Position numbers and translations under genes: made by a program. Below, piece by piece: positions 1-5,250 of a stretch of DNA of 5,250 nt. Below the pieces are notes generated by a model. It did not search any database, was not told the origin of the DNA, and saw only the letters and a program-made list of their open reading frames with translations. The first letter of the stretch is position 1. Each line of letters begins with the position of its first letter. This DNA is from Actinomycetota bacterium (GTDB lineage Bacteria; Actinomycetota; Acidimicrobiia; Acidimicrobiales; Ilumatobacteraceae): assembly GCA_009704065.1 (NCBI GenBank), contig WLEX01000102.1, forward strand, positions 1 to 5,250, given 5' to 3'.

Positions 1-501
1 ATCATGTGGAAGCCGACCACGATTTTTAATGAGCAATTTATTTCTATAGGCGAAGACACTCTCATTGGAGAAGGTGTCTCGCTGTCCGCTGGAATGGTTC
101 CCGGTCAACAGTGTCTAACAAACCCGGTGGTCACCATCGGTGATCGATGCCTGATCGGTAGAGGAAGTGGAATTGTCGGTCATTTTTCTATTTCCATCGG
201 CAACGATGTATGGACAGGACACCATGTGTACATCACCGATCAAAATCACGGATACGAAGACGTAACACGACCCATCTCACAACAAACACAACCAGAGCTA
301 CCGGTGGTGATTGGAGATGGATCGTGGTTGGGATTTGGGTCCGTCGTGCTACCGGGCGTCACAATCGGCAAACATTGCGTGATTGGTGCTAATGCTGTTG
401 TCACTAATGACATTCCGGATCATTGCGTGGCTGTTGGCGTTCCAGCGAAAGTTATTCGACGTTACGACGCTCAACAAGAAAAATGGATTGCAGTTTCTTA
501 G
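1..501 (+). CDS. Acyltransferase of the left-handed beta-helix (hexapeptide repeat) family, 5' end outside window
   Basis: Probable acetyl-CoA (or acyl-CoA) dependent O-acyltransferase acting on a sugar or glycan in the cytoplasm, like the maltose/galactoside and WcaF-type acetyltransferases. Counting from the Met at base 4, isoleucine-initiated hexapeptide turns run almost throughout: ISIGEDTLIG (13-22), VTIGDRCLIG (43-52), ISIGNDVWTG (63-72), VVIGDGSWLG (101-110) and VTIGKHCVIG (119-128). The loop TDQNHGYED (78-86) carries the likely catalytic histidine H82, and the family's closing signature GVPAKVIRRY lies at 145-154. The frame is open from base 1, and relatives of about 200 residues have more sequence before the TIFNE segment, so the ATG at base 4 is probably internal and the gene partial. 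The stop overlaps the stop of the convergent neighbour. Family assignment is strong; the acceptor is unknown. Confidence 0.9.
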   Translation: MMWKPTTIFNEQFISIGEDTLIGEGVSLSAGMVPGQQCLTNPVVTIGDRCLIGRGSGIVGHFSISIGNDVWTGHHVYITDQNHGYEDVTRPISQQTQPELPVVIGDGSWLGFGSVVLPGVTIGKHCVIGANAVVTNDIPDHCVAVGVPAKVIRRYDAQQEKWIAVS

Positions 502-1019
502 ACAGAGAGGTCGTAAGGAGGCTGGCAAGTCTTCATATTATTCTCGCGCGCAAATTTTGATAGTCGCTCACTGATGGGGACACCCTCTACGTCAGTCTCC
601 GCAAAGAAAGGGCGTCTTGTGGCGGAGCGGAGAGCTTCTGCAAATGCTCGTCGATCTTCTATGTAAATTCGATACTCCGCGATCCACGCAGGAACGATTG
701 CCTTGCCTTTTGCATCAGCAGGGGCGACCGCGGAGATCGCGTCGATAGCAATCACTAATGCGTCGGTGGCTTTGTCAACTAGCTCTGCTTTGCGACGCAG
801 AGCGCCTGAGTCCTTGGGGTCCATTGGTGCGAGATCTTGCATGGAGAAACGCTGATTCTCTGCGACTTTGCACAAAGCCTGTGCACGGTCTTGCCACGCT
901 GTGTCACCAATCTTGTTAATGCTTTGGCGTGGGGCAAAACCAAAGGCGTACACCCACATACATGCGATGCCAACGCAGATTGCGGTGAGAGTGACGCGGG
1001 TAATGACGCGAAGATTCAT
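498..1019 (-). CDS. Small single-pass membrane-anchored protein of unknown function
   Basis: A 173-residue protein with a short basic N-terminus, one hydrophobic helix at about residues 8-27 (signal anchor; no lipobox or convincing cleavage site), and a soluble, mostly helical domain predicted to face outside. The soluble part has two cysteines, C50 in the first helix and C165 near the C-terminus, well placed to pair as a disulfide. Conserved-looking segments are DAKGKAIVPAW (102-112), EYRIYIEDRR (115-124) and the tail VEGVPISERL (144-153). From memory it resembles an actinobacterial family of uncharacterised proteins, but I cannot name a domain. An in-frame TAG 12 bases upstream limits the start to the ATG at 1019. 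No Shine-Dalgarno sequence precedes it, while a TANNNT hexamer ends 6 bases before it. It is divergent from the lipoprotein gene and convergent with the acyltransferase gene. No catalytic motif is visible. Confidence 0.8.
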   Translation of the reverse strand: MNLRVITRVTLTAICVGIACMWVYAFGFAPRQSINKIGDTAWQDRAQALCKVAENQRFSMQDLAPMDPKDSGALRRKAELVDKATDALVIAIDAISAVAPADAKGKAIVPAWIAEYRIYIEDRRAFAEALRSATRRPFFAETDVEGVPISERLSKFARENNMKTCQPPYDLSV

Positions 1020-1162
1020 GAACGAATGCTAGGCCACAGATTCTCGCTTTAAAGGCCGATGGCAAAGAGCCAGATGACACAGTGCCGCTGAAATGCGAAC
1101 GGAACCTCGTTTCTCGGTCTGATGCACCCATATGGGGGGTAAGTGACTGGCAGACTAGTTAG
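1020..1162. promoter_or_regulatory. Divergent intergenic region with a 10-bp palindrome
   Basis: These 143 bases must hold the promoters of both flanking genes, which point away from each other. No convincing -35/-10 pair was found for the rightward gene. The one visible structure is the perfect palindrome CCCATATGGG at 1127-1136, extended by three further G residues, lying about 27 bases before the lipoprotein start. It could be an operator but is short enough to be chance. An in-frame TAG directly abuts the lipoprotein ATG. Confidence 0.35.
1026..1031 (-). promoter_or_regulatory. Possible -10 element of a leaderless transcript
   Basis: Reading the minus strand, TAGCAT (4 of 6 matches to TATAAT, keeping T1, A2, A5 and T6) is followed by 6 bases and then the ATG of the membrane-protein gene. 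That is the arrangement expected if transcription starts at the start codon, a common arrangement in actinobacteria, and it would explain the missing ribosome binding site. No matching -35 box is seen at 17 bases, so this is weak. Confidence 0.25.
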
Positions 1163-1891
1163 ATGTTCCGCAAGCGCGCTTCTCTGGGTGTGTTGTCAAT
1201 ACTTGTAGCAACCGTTGCCACAGCCTGCACCTCCTCGAATTCACTCTCTTGCGATGGAATCCACTCAGTTGCAGGTTTCGTTGCGAGTTTTGCCCAAGGG
1301 CTAGATAATTTCTCTGAAAATCAGTACACCCAGCTTCGCCTCGACACGCTCGATGCATATGACACGGTGAGCGAGGCAACGAAAGACAACAATGCATCCC
1401 TCGATGCCTTTCGTCTGCAAACGAGTTTGAAAAGCTTCATCGGCATCATGGACGAGGTGGATTGGGATGTCTCACAAGCTGTAGCCAATCCTCGTGCAAT
1501 TACATCTGCGGCCGCTCTCGGTTCGCAAGTCTCATTGCGCAGAGCGAATGCTGTAGAGGCTTTTGTTATCCAGCGATGTGGATTACCTACGACCATAGAT
1601 CCTGCAGACGGTGGTGCGGTTCGCTTACCTGATCCATTGATACCTTCTCCTACTGCAACTGATCCGACTACTGACACGATTGATGAAAAATCCGAATCAA
1701 CAGCACTAGGTGAGACGATTGCAAATATTTTCTCCCTCACGCTGTCTTCCGGCGAAGTGCAATGTCTCGGGTCCACTTTGGTTGGTGTCGCAGATTTCAG
1801 TTCTTCACAATCAAATATTTCCGAGTACCAGGCACAGTTTCAACGTGCGTTTGATTCATGCGGAATCAACTTCACCATTCCAAAGGATTAA
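1163..1891 (+). CDS. Putative secreted lipoprotein, unknown family
   Basis: A 242-residue protein with a typical export signal: basic start (MFRKR), hydrophobic core (about 8-20) and a lipobox-like ATAC ending at C22, the probable lipid-modified residue. A Ser/Thr-rich stretch follows. The rest reads as two domains: a helical region at about 30-140 and a smaller one at about 178-242, joined by a Pro/Thr/Asp linker (PSPTATDPTTDT, 161-172). The other cysteines are C30 and C139, bracketing the first domain, and C201 and C233 in the second, suggesting one disulfide per domain. I recognise no enzyme or binding motif. The start is fixed by the preceding TAG; no good Shine-Dalgarno is seen, although a run of six G residues lies about 24 bases upstream. 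It is the first gene of a probable three-gene unit. The -3 lipobox residue is Ala rather than Leu, so plain secretion is the alternative. Confidence 0.8.
   Translation: MFRKRASLGVLSILVATVATACTSSNSLSCDGIHSVAGFVASFAQGLDNFSENQYTQLRLDTLDAYDTVSEATKDNNASLDAFRLQTSLKSFIGIMDEVDWDVSQAVANPRAITSAAALGSQVSLRRANAVEAFVIQRCGLPTTIDPADGGAVRLPDPLIPSPTATDPTTDTIDEKSESTALGETIANIFSLTLSSGEVQCLGSTLVGVADFSSSQSNISEYQAQFQRAFDSCGINFTIPKD
1882..1887 (+). promoter_or_regulatory. Ribosome binding site of the histidine phosphatase gene
   Basis: AAAGGA lies 10 bases before the ATG at 1898, inside the last codons of the lipoprotein gene. With only 6 bases between stop and start, the two genes are likely co-transcribed and possibly translationally coupled. 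Confidence 0.55.
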
Positions 1892-1897
1892 TTAACC

Positions 1898-2584
1898 ATG
1901 CGCATCACTCTCGTTCGCCACGCAGAACCTCAATGGACCAAGGACGGAGTCAGTATCGATAATCCTCCGCTCACAGACAGGGGTTTTGTTCAAGCCGAGA
2001 AGTTGGGCTCCTGGGTGCGAGAGAAAGAGTTCGACGAAATTCTGGTGTCACCGCTTGTGCGCACCCAACAAACAGCAGCCCCCATTCTTGATGCGCTGAA
2101 TCGACCATTGATCATTGAGCCATGGCTCGAAGAAATCAGAAACCCTATTTGGCATGGGACACCCGAAGAGAAAGCTTTCGAAGCGTGGAGAGCCGAAAAA
2201 CAAAAAAATTCTGCAGACCGATGGAGTGGAATTGACGGGGGAGAGTCGGTGTCAAACTTTGTTGACCGAATCAACGTGGGGGCAAGTTTGTTTCTTGAAG
2301 AGAGAGGCATCGTTCGAAAAGATGTGGATCTTCCGGTATGGGAGACGACAGAAGCTTTCCAAGAAAACAAAGAAATTCTTCTTGTTGCCCACGCAGGCAC
2401 TAACAGCATCAGTATTTGCCACATGCTTGGTCTTGCCCCCACACCATGGGAGTGGGATCGCCTGATTATCGGCCACGCATCGGTCAGCGTTGTCGAGCTG
2501 TTTACGCTGGGAGATGGCGTCACGTTCGCGCTTAGTCAATTATCAAATTGTGAGCATTTACCCATCGACTTGCGGACGTTCTGA
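1898..2584 (+). CDS. Histidine phosphatase superfamily protein (phosphoglycerate mutase-like)
   Basis: A 228-residue cytoplasmic protein of the branch that uses a phosphohistidine intermediate. The N-terminal signature LVRHAEP (5-11) supplies R7 and the nucleophile H8. SPLVRTQQTA (51-60) supplies the phosphate-binding R55, an acidic cluster EE (78-79) fits the general acid, GGES (114-117) matches the usual motif, and LLVAHAGTN (161-169) supplies the second catalytic H165. All core residues are present, so it should be active, most likely as a phosphatase. Family membership does not fix the substrate: sugar phosphates, nucleotides, cobalamin intermediates and phosphoproteins are all known for the superfamily. 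It follows the lipoprotein gene by 6 bases and precedes the methyltransferase by 37. No signal peptide is seen. True phosphoglycerate mutase activity is unlikely given the shape of the sequence, but this is inference. Confidence 0.9.
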   Translation: MRITLVRHAEPQWTKDGVSIDNPPLTDRGFVQAEKLGSWVREKEFDEILVSPLVRTQQTAAPILDALNRPLIIEPWLEEIRNPIWHGTPEEKAFEAWRAEKQKNSADRWSGIDGGESVSNFVDRINVGASLFLEERGIVRKDVDLPVWETTEAFQENKEILLVAHAGTNSISICHMLGLAPTPWEWDRLIIGHASVSVVELFTLGDGVTFALSQLSNCEHLPIDLRTF

Positions 2585-2621
2585 CAACATCGACTGTGGT
2601 CCAGCAGGCGTACCATTTGCC

Positions 2622-3716
2622 ATGACCTTAAAACGCCCTGTAGATCCCGATGCATTGAAAATGTTCTCTTTTGGAGTGTTCAGCAAATTGGAAGGTGCGG
2701 TCACTGCCGGAATGATTCATTTGGGTGACAAGCTCGGCTTATATGAGTCGATGTCTCAATCTGTAGAGGGAGACACTTCATCTTCTTTGGCTGCCCGCAC
2801 AAATTTGCACGAGCGTTGGGTAAGAGAATGGTTGCATAATCAGGTAGCGGCGCGCATCGTTCATAGCGATGACTTGTCAATCGACGAGCCGGTGTTTCAC
2901 CTCACACCTGAAGCTGTTCTTGTTTTGGCTACACCCGATCATCCTTCTTATGGCATGGGCATGTTCCATCGGCTACCTCAAACCATGGGAGCACTGAACA
3001 ATATGCCGGAGGCATTTCGCACCGGAATCGGTCACGACTACGACTCTCATGGTCCTGAAGGTGCTGTTGGTATTGAACGCAGTTTTGAGCCATGGAATCA
3101 AAATTTTCTCGTTCCAATAGTGCTGCCAGCCTTACAAGGCATCGAAACCAAACTCAAGAACGGAGCACGTGTTGCAGATATTGGATGCGGATCAGGTGGT
3201 GCAGCTCTTTTGATGGGCTCAACGTTCCCGTCGGCTTCGATTGATGGTTACGACATTTCGCGATACGCATTAGATAGAGCAGAAGAAAGAAAGACCGAAC
3301 AAGGTATTACTAATGTTCATTTCTACGATCCTCGTACACAACCGATCTCACTCGATCATTCGTACGATCTCATTTGCACATTCGACTGCATTCACGACAT
3401 GACTCGTCCGACAGACATGATGCGCACTATTCGTGGTGCCTTAAAAGATGACGGAACCTGGTTGCTCGTTGATATCAAGGCACACGATTCGCTTGATCAA
3501 AATGTCGCGAAGAATCCAATGGCTTCTCTTCTGTATGGAATAAGTGTTCTCAGTTGTATGTCGTCGGCAATGTCCGAGCCAGACGGTGAGGGTTTGGGAA
3601 CTTTGGGCCTTTCGGCTTCTCGGGCTAAGGACATGGCTTTCGATGCCGGGTTCACTTACTTCGAACGTCTTGATATCGACCATTCAGTAAACGCGTTTTA
3701 CGAGGTTCGCCCGTAA
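2622..3716 (+). CDS. Class I SAM-dependent methyltransferase, Rv2258c-like, with N-terminal winged-helix region
   Basis: A 364-residue protein. Residues 10-100 form the helical/winged-helix region that in this family helps dimerise and cover the active site (GMIHLGDKLGLYESM at 30-44, then a helix with RWVREWL at 65-71). The Rossmann domain follows: motif I VADIGCGSGG (184-193) binds SAM, the acidic residue ending strand 2 is D211 in GYDIS, and ICTFDCIHDM (251-260) is the post-II/motif IV region typical of the family. LLVDIKA (281-287) is the next strand, and EGLGTLGL (323-330) is the family's C-terminal segment. The frame stays open upstream to an ATG at 2490, but that start would overlap the phosphatase by 95 bases and add 44 residues unlike the family, so I chose the ATG at 2622, although its ribosome binding site is weak. 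The methyl acceptor is unknown, probably a small molecule. Confidence 0.88.
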   Translation: MTLKRPVDPDALKMFSFGVFSKLEGAVTAGMIHLGDKLGLYESMSQSVEGDTSSSLAARTNLHERWVREWLHNQVAARIVHSDDLSIDEPVFHLTPEAVLVLATPDHPSYGMGMFHRLPQTMGALNNMPEAFRTGIGHDYDSHGPEGAVGIERSFEPWNQNFLVPIVLPALQGIETKLKNGARVADIGCGSGGAALLMGSTFPSASIDGYDISRYALDRAEERKTEQGITNVHFYDPRTQPISLDHSYDLICTFDCIHDMTRPTDMMRTIRGALKDDGTWLLVDIKAHDSLDQNVAKNPMASLLYGISVLSCMSSAMSEPDGEGLGTLGLSASRAKDMAFDAGFTYFERLDIDHSVNAFYEVRP

Positions 3717-3722
3717 ATACAA

Positions 3723-3761
3723 CAGTCTCGGTACCCCTGGATCAAAGGAATACCGAGACTG
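3723..3761. terminator. Hairpin between convergent genes, possible bidirectional terminator
   Basis: CAGTCTCGGTA (3723-3733) and TACCGAGACTG (3751-3761) are perfect 11-bp inverted repeats around a 17-base loop, inside which CCT/AGG (3736-3738 and 3746-3748) can pair further. It sits 6 bases after the methyltransferase stop and 28 bases before the stop of the convergent peptidase gene. There is no T-run on the plus-strand side. On the minus strand the hairpin is followed by TTGTATTT, a modest U-tract, so it fits the peptidase transcript better than the methyltransferase one. Confidence 0.7.
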
Positions 3762-3789
3762 AATATCTCACTGTTACTGACGTTTTGGA

Positions 3790-5178
3790 TCAAGCAGCAG
3801 GAACTGGGAGAGGTGTCGTGACGCGGCACGCGTCAACAGCTGCCACCATCGAGGTGGGGTCGATTGCTTCTCCACCGAATGGGTGAACTTCAAGGTGTAA
3901 ATGAGGAGTGTTCGTGTCGCCTGTGCGGCCAACGTAACCAACTACTTGACCAGCTCTTACTTGTGTTCCCAAGGTGATGCCGTCTGCAAGGCGAGACATA
4001 TGGCCATAAAAGAAATACGTCCCATCTTCCTTGGTCAAACGAATGCCGTTACCAGCAAGTTTGTCGGTGGCTGTTGAGTACAACTTTGTGATCTTGCCAT
4101 CGGCAACTGCGTAAAGGAGATTTCCTTCTTTAGCGATGATGTCGACTCCAAGGTGAAGGCGATTGGTTCCACGTGGAGCGTGCCAAGTGTTTTCATATGA
4201 GCATGTTCCTTGAACAGGGAACACAGAGATCTGAACTGTAGGAGCAGCCATGACGCCCAACTTGATTGCAGTGGGAGGTGTAAGTGTTCCGGTGATTTGC
4301 AAACGGTTCGCAGTCTGAAATTTCTGAAGTGCTACAAAAGTGGCGCCACCGAATACACCGTCAGCTCCACCCTTCACTTCGATCCCAGCTGCGATCAGTG
4401 CGTTCTGGACAAGACGAACATCGTCACCCTTGTTTCCACGTGCAGGCAACGTAGAGGTGGTCAATGAAGCAGAAACACTTGCTGCAGCAACGGCTGGTGC
4501 AGGTGCAGGAGCAGCTACAGGTGCAATCAATCCCAAAGCCGATGCGGTGGCGACATCCAAGATTCCAGTAACTGCAATACCCTTGAGCGTTTGGAAAGCT
4601 GAAATAGTTGCAGTTGTTCCTGAACCAAATGAACCATCAATGCCGCCCTTGACTACAAGGCCAGCTGCTGCGAGCGCCTTTTGCACTGTGACGACAGAAG
4701 AACCAGAGGCTCCACGCACAGGAAGGTTGCTAGAGGTGAATGGGAAGGCGGCAGCAACGGTTGTTGTTGGAGCAACAGTGGTGGCAGGCGCTGGAGTAGT
4801 GGTCGGTGCGACAGTTGTAGAAGGAGCAGCAACCTTGAGAACCTTTGCGGTAGCAGCGTCAACAACGCCAGTTGCCTTGAGACCGACAACTTTTTGGAAA
4901 GTTTTCAGAGAGCGCAAAGTGGCCTTGTCGAACACACCAGTAGCACCGCCAGTGAGTGTAAATCCGTTGGCCATAATGGCTTTTTGAACTGCCACTACGT
5001 GGGCACCCTTTTCGCCGAATTTTGGCTGACCAGGAGCGGTCTTCGTTGCGCTTGTAGCAGTAACCGAGCTTCCAGCTGTGGCCGCCATTGCTGCCACGGG
5101 GCTCACGATGATTCCCAATGAAAAGATTGCACCTGCAAGAACGATGCGGCTGCGAATTGTTGTGTGGTTGTAAGACAT
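3790..5178 (-). CDS. Secreted cell-wall endopeptidase: three peptidoglycan-binding domains plus M23 peptidase
   Basis: A 462-residue exported peptidoglycan hydrolase that should cut peptide cross-links. The signal peptide covers about residues 1-32 (hydrophobic core 12-30, AMA cleavage motif 30-32). Three PG_binding_1-like domains follow at about 52-113, 152-216 and 244-309, each with a V-x-x-VQ-x-A helix, a GG-x-x-G-x-F loop and an FQ...TG-x-x-x-x-x-T pattern. Linkers rich in Ala/Pro/Thr lie at 117-142 and 217-240. The M23 (LytM/lysostaphin-type) domain spans about 326-448: HLGVD gives zinc ligands H342 and D346, YGHM gives H393, and HLHLE gives H426 and zinc ligand H428, so the catalytic set is complete. 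The only two cysteines, C326 and C451, bracket the M23 domain and could form a disulfide. The start has a strong Shine-Dalgarno and a sigma-28-like promoter. A role in division, elongation or wall opening for an appendage cannot be told from sequence alone. Confidence 0.93.
   Translation of the reverse strand: MSYNHTTIRSRIVLAGAIFSLGIIVSPVAAMAATAGSSVTATSATKTAPGQPKFGEKGAHVVAVQKAIMANGFTLTGGATGVFDKATLRSLKTFQKVVGLKATGVVDAATAKVLKVAAPSTTVAPTTTPAPATTVAPTTTVAAAFPFTSSNLPVRGASGSSVVTVQKALAAAGLVVKGGIDGSFGSGTTATISAFQTLKGIAVTGILDVATASALGLIAPVAAPAPAPAVAAASVSASLTTSTLPARGNKGDDVRLVQNALIAAGIEVKGGADGVFGGATFVALQKFQTANRLQITGTLTPPTAIKLGVMAAPTVQISVFPVQGTCSYENTWHAPRGTNRLHLGVDIIAKEGNLLYAVADGKITKLYSTATDKLAGNGIRLTKEDGTYFFYGHMSRLADGITLGTQVRAGQVVGYVGRTGDTNTPHLHLEVHPFGGEAIDPTSMVAAVDACRVTTPLPVPAA
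4252..5025 (-). repeat. Three tandem peptidoglycan-binding domain copies within the M23 gene
   Basis: Copies lie at about 4840-5025, 4531-4725 and 4252-4449, each encoding roughly 62-66 residues. Copies 2 and 3 are the closer pair: both begin LP-x-RG, contain a VKGG motif ahead of the DG-x-FG loop, and end in LG. Copy 1, nearest the signal peptide, is more diverged, with FGEKG in place of LP-x-RG and LTGGATGVF at the loop. The pattern fits a later duplication giving copies 2 and 3. Confidence 0.8.
4753..4830 (-). repeat. Low-complexity Ala/Pro/Thr linker coding region
   Basis: This stretch encodes residues 117-142 of the peptidase. The unit TTVAPTTT occurs twice (121-128 and 133-140) with PAPA between, and the DNA shows a matching imperfect repeat of about 36 bases. 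It is a flexible linker between domains 1 and 2, a likely site of length variation between strains and possibly of glycosylation. Confidence 0.7.
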
Positions 5179-5185
5179 GTGTCTG

Positions 5186-5190
5186 CTCCC
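5186..5190 (-). promoter_or_regulatory. Strong ribosome binding site of the M23 peptidase gene
   Basis: On the minus strand GGGAG lies 7 bases before the ATG at 5178, a near-ideal Shine-Dalgarno distance. It supports this start and contrasts with the weak or missing sites of most other genes in the window. Confidence 0.8.
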
Positions 5191-5207
5191 TGTTTGATCC
5201 GCAATAG

Positions 5208-5234
5208 GGATCGGCAGGGTTGAGCAGAACTTGA
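5208..5234 (-). promoter_or_regulatory. Sigma-28 (FliA/WhiG/SigD)-type promoter upstream of the M23 peptidase gene
   Basis: On the minus strand TCAAGTTC (5227-5234) is followed after exactly 11 bases by GCCGATCC (5208-5215). The classic sigma-28 consensus is TAAAGTTT, 11 bases, GCCGATAA. Twelve of 16 positions match, including all of GCCGAT and AAGTT. Transcription would start near 5201, leaving a leader of roughly 20 bases that contains the GGGAG site. No competing good sigma-70 type promoter is visible, but only 72 bases upstream of the gene are in the window. Confidence 0.6.
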
Positions 5235-5250
5235 GGAATTTCTCACGGAA

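Noticed and set aside
515..521. Perfect AAGGAGG Shine-Dalgarno-like sequence on the plus strand after the acyltransferase
   Set aside because: No ATG, GTG or TTG follows at a usable distance, and the bases are the complement of codons near the C-terminus of the minus-strand membrane-protein gene.
1036..1060. Second possible sigma-28 promoter: GCCGAT at 1055-1060 on the plus strand in the divergent spacer
   Set aside because: The hexamer is present, but the -35 half matches poorly at the consensus spacing (3 of 8) and the lipoprotein start is about 100 bases away. GCCGAT or its complement occurs several times in the window by chance.
916..1131. Minus-strand open frame extending upstream of the membrane-protein start
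   Set aside because: Different frame from the membrane-protein gene, no ribosome site, no recognisable features; it overlaps the signal-anchor coding region out of frame.
1321..1776. Minus-strand open frame of 151 codons inside the lipoprotein gene
   Set aside because: Lies wholly antisense to a gene with a signal peptide and operon context; its translation shows no recognisable motif.
2490..2621. Longer start for the methyltransferase at 2490
   Set aside because: Would overlap the phosphatase by 95 bases and add 44 residues unlike the family; the ATG at 2622 places the family's N-terminal region correctly.
4340..4987. Long plus-strand open frame (215 codons) antisense to the M23 peptidase gene
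   Set aside because: It mirrors the Ala/Thr/Pro-rich peptidase coding sequence, giving Ala/Val/Thr-rich low-complexity protein with no domain and no ribosome site. The minus-strand gene has clear domains, a signal peptide and a Shine-Dalgarno.

Overview
The window looks like ordinary chromosomal DNA of a mid-GC actinobacterium. Three things point to Actinomycetota, and probably Acidimicrobiia: the style of the secreted proteins (Ala/Thr/Pro-rich linkers, repeated peptidoglycan-binding domains fused to an M23 peptidase), the Rv2258c-type methyltransferase, and a small membrane protein of a type I associate with this phylum. This placement is inference from protein style, not from a marker gene. 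I see no RNA gene, mobile element, CRISPR array or phage gene.

Layout. Positions 1-501 (+) hold the 3' part of a left-handed beta-helix acyltransferase whose start lies outside the window. It converges on, and overlaps by 4 bases, a minus-strand gene (498-1019) for a small protein with one membrane anchor. A 143-base divergent spacer (1020-1162) separates that gene from a plus-strand cluster of three: a putative lipoprotein of unknown family (1163-1891), a histidine-phosphatase-superfamily enzyme (1898-2584, 6 bases downstream), and a SAM-dependent methyltransferase with an N-terminal winged-helix region (2622-3716, 37 bases further on). A perfect 11-bp hairpin (3723-3761) follows and separates the cluster from a convergent minus-strand gene (3790-5178). 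That gene encodes a secreted cell-wall endopeptidase with three peptidoglycan-binding domains and a catalytically complete M23 domain.

How the parts may work together. The only clear functional theme is the cell surface: sugar or glycan O-acetylation, an envelope-anchored protein, a lipoprotein and a wall hydrolase. The phosphatase and methyltransferase look cytoplasmic and their substrates cannot be read from sequence. The most notable signal is upstream of the wall hydrolase: a sequence matching 12 of 16 positions of the sigma-28 (FliA/WhiG/SigD) promoter consensus at exactly the consensus spacing, followed by a strong ribosome binding site. This suggests that the hydrolase belongs to a motility or developmental regulon. 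Apart from this I found no sign of an undescribed system.
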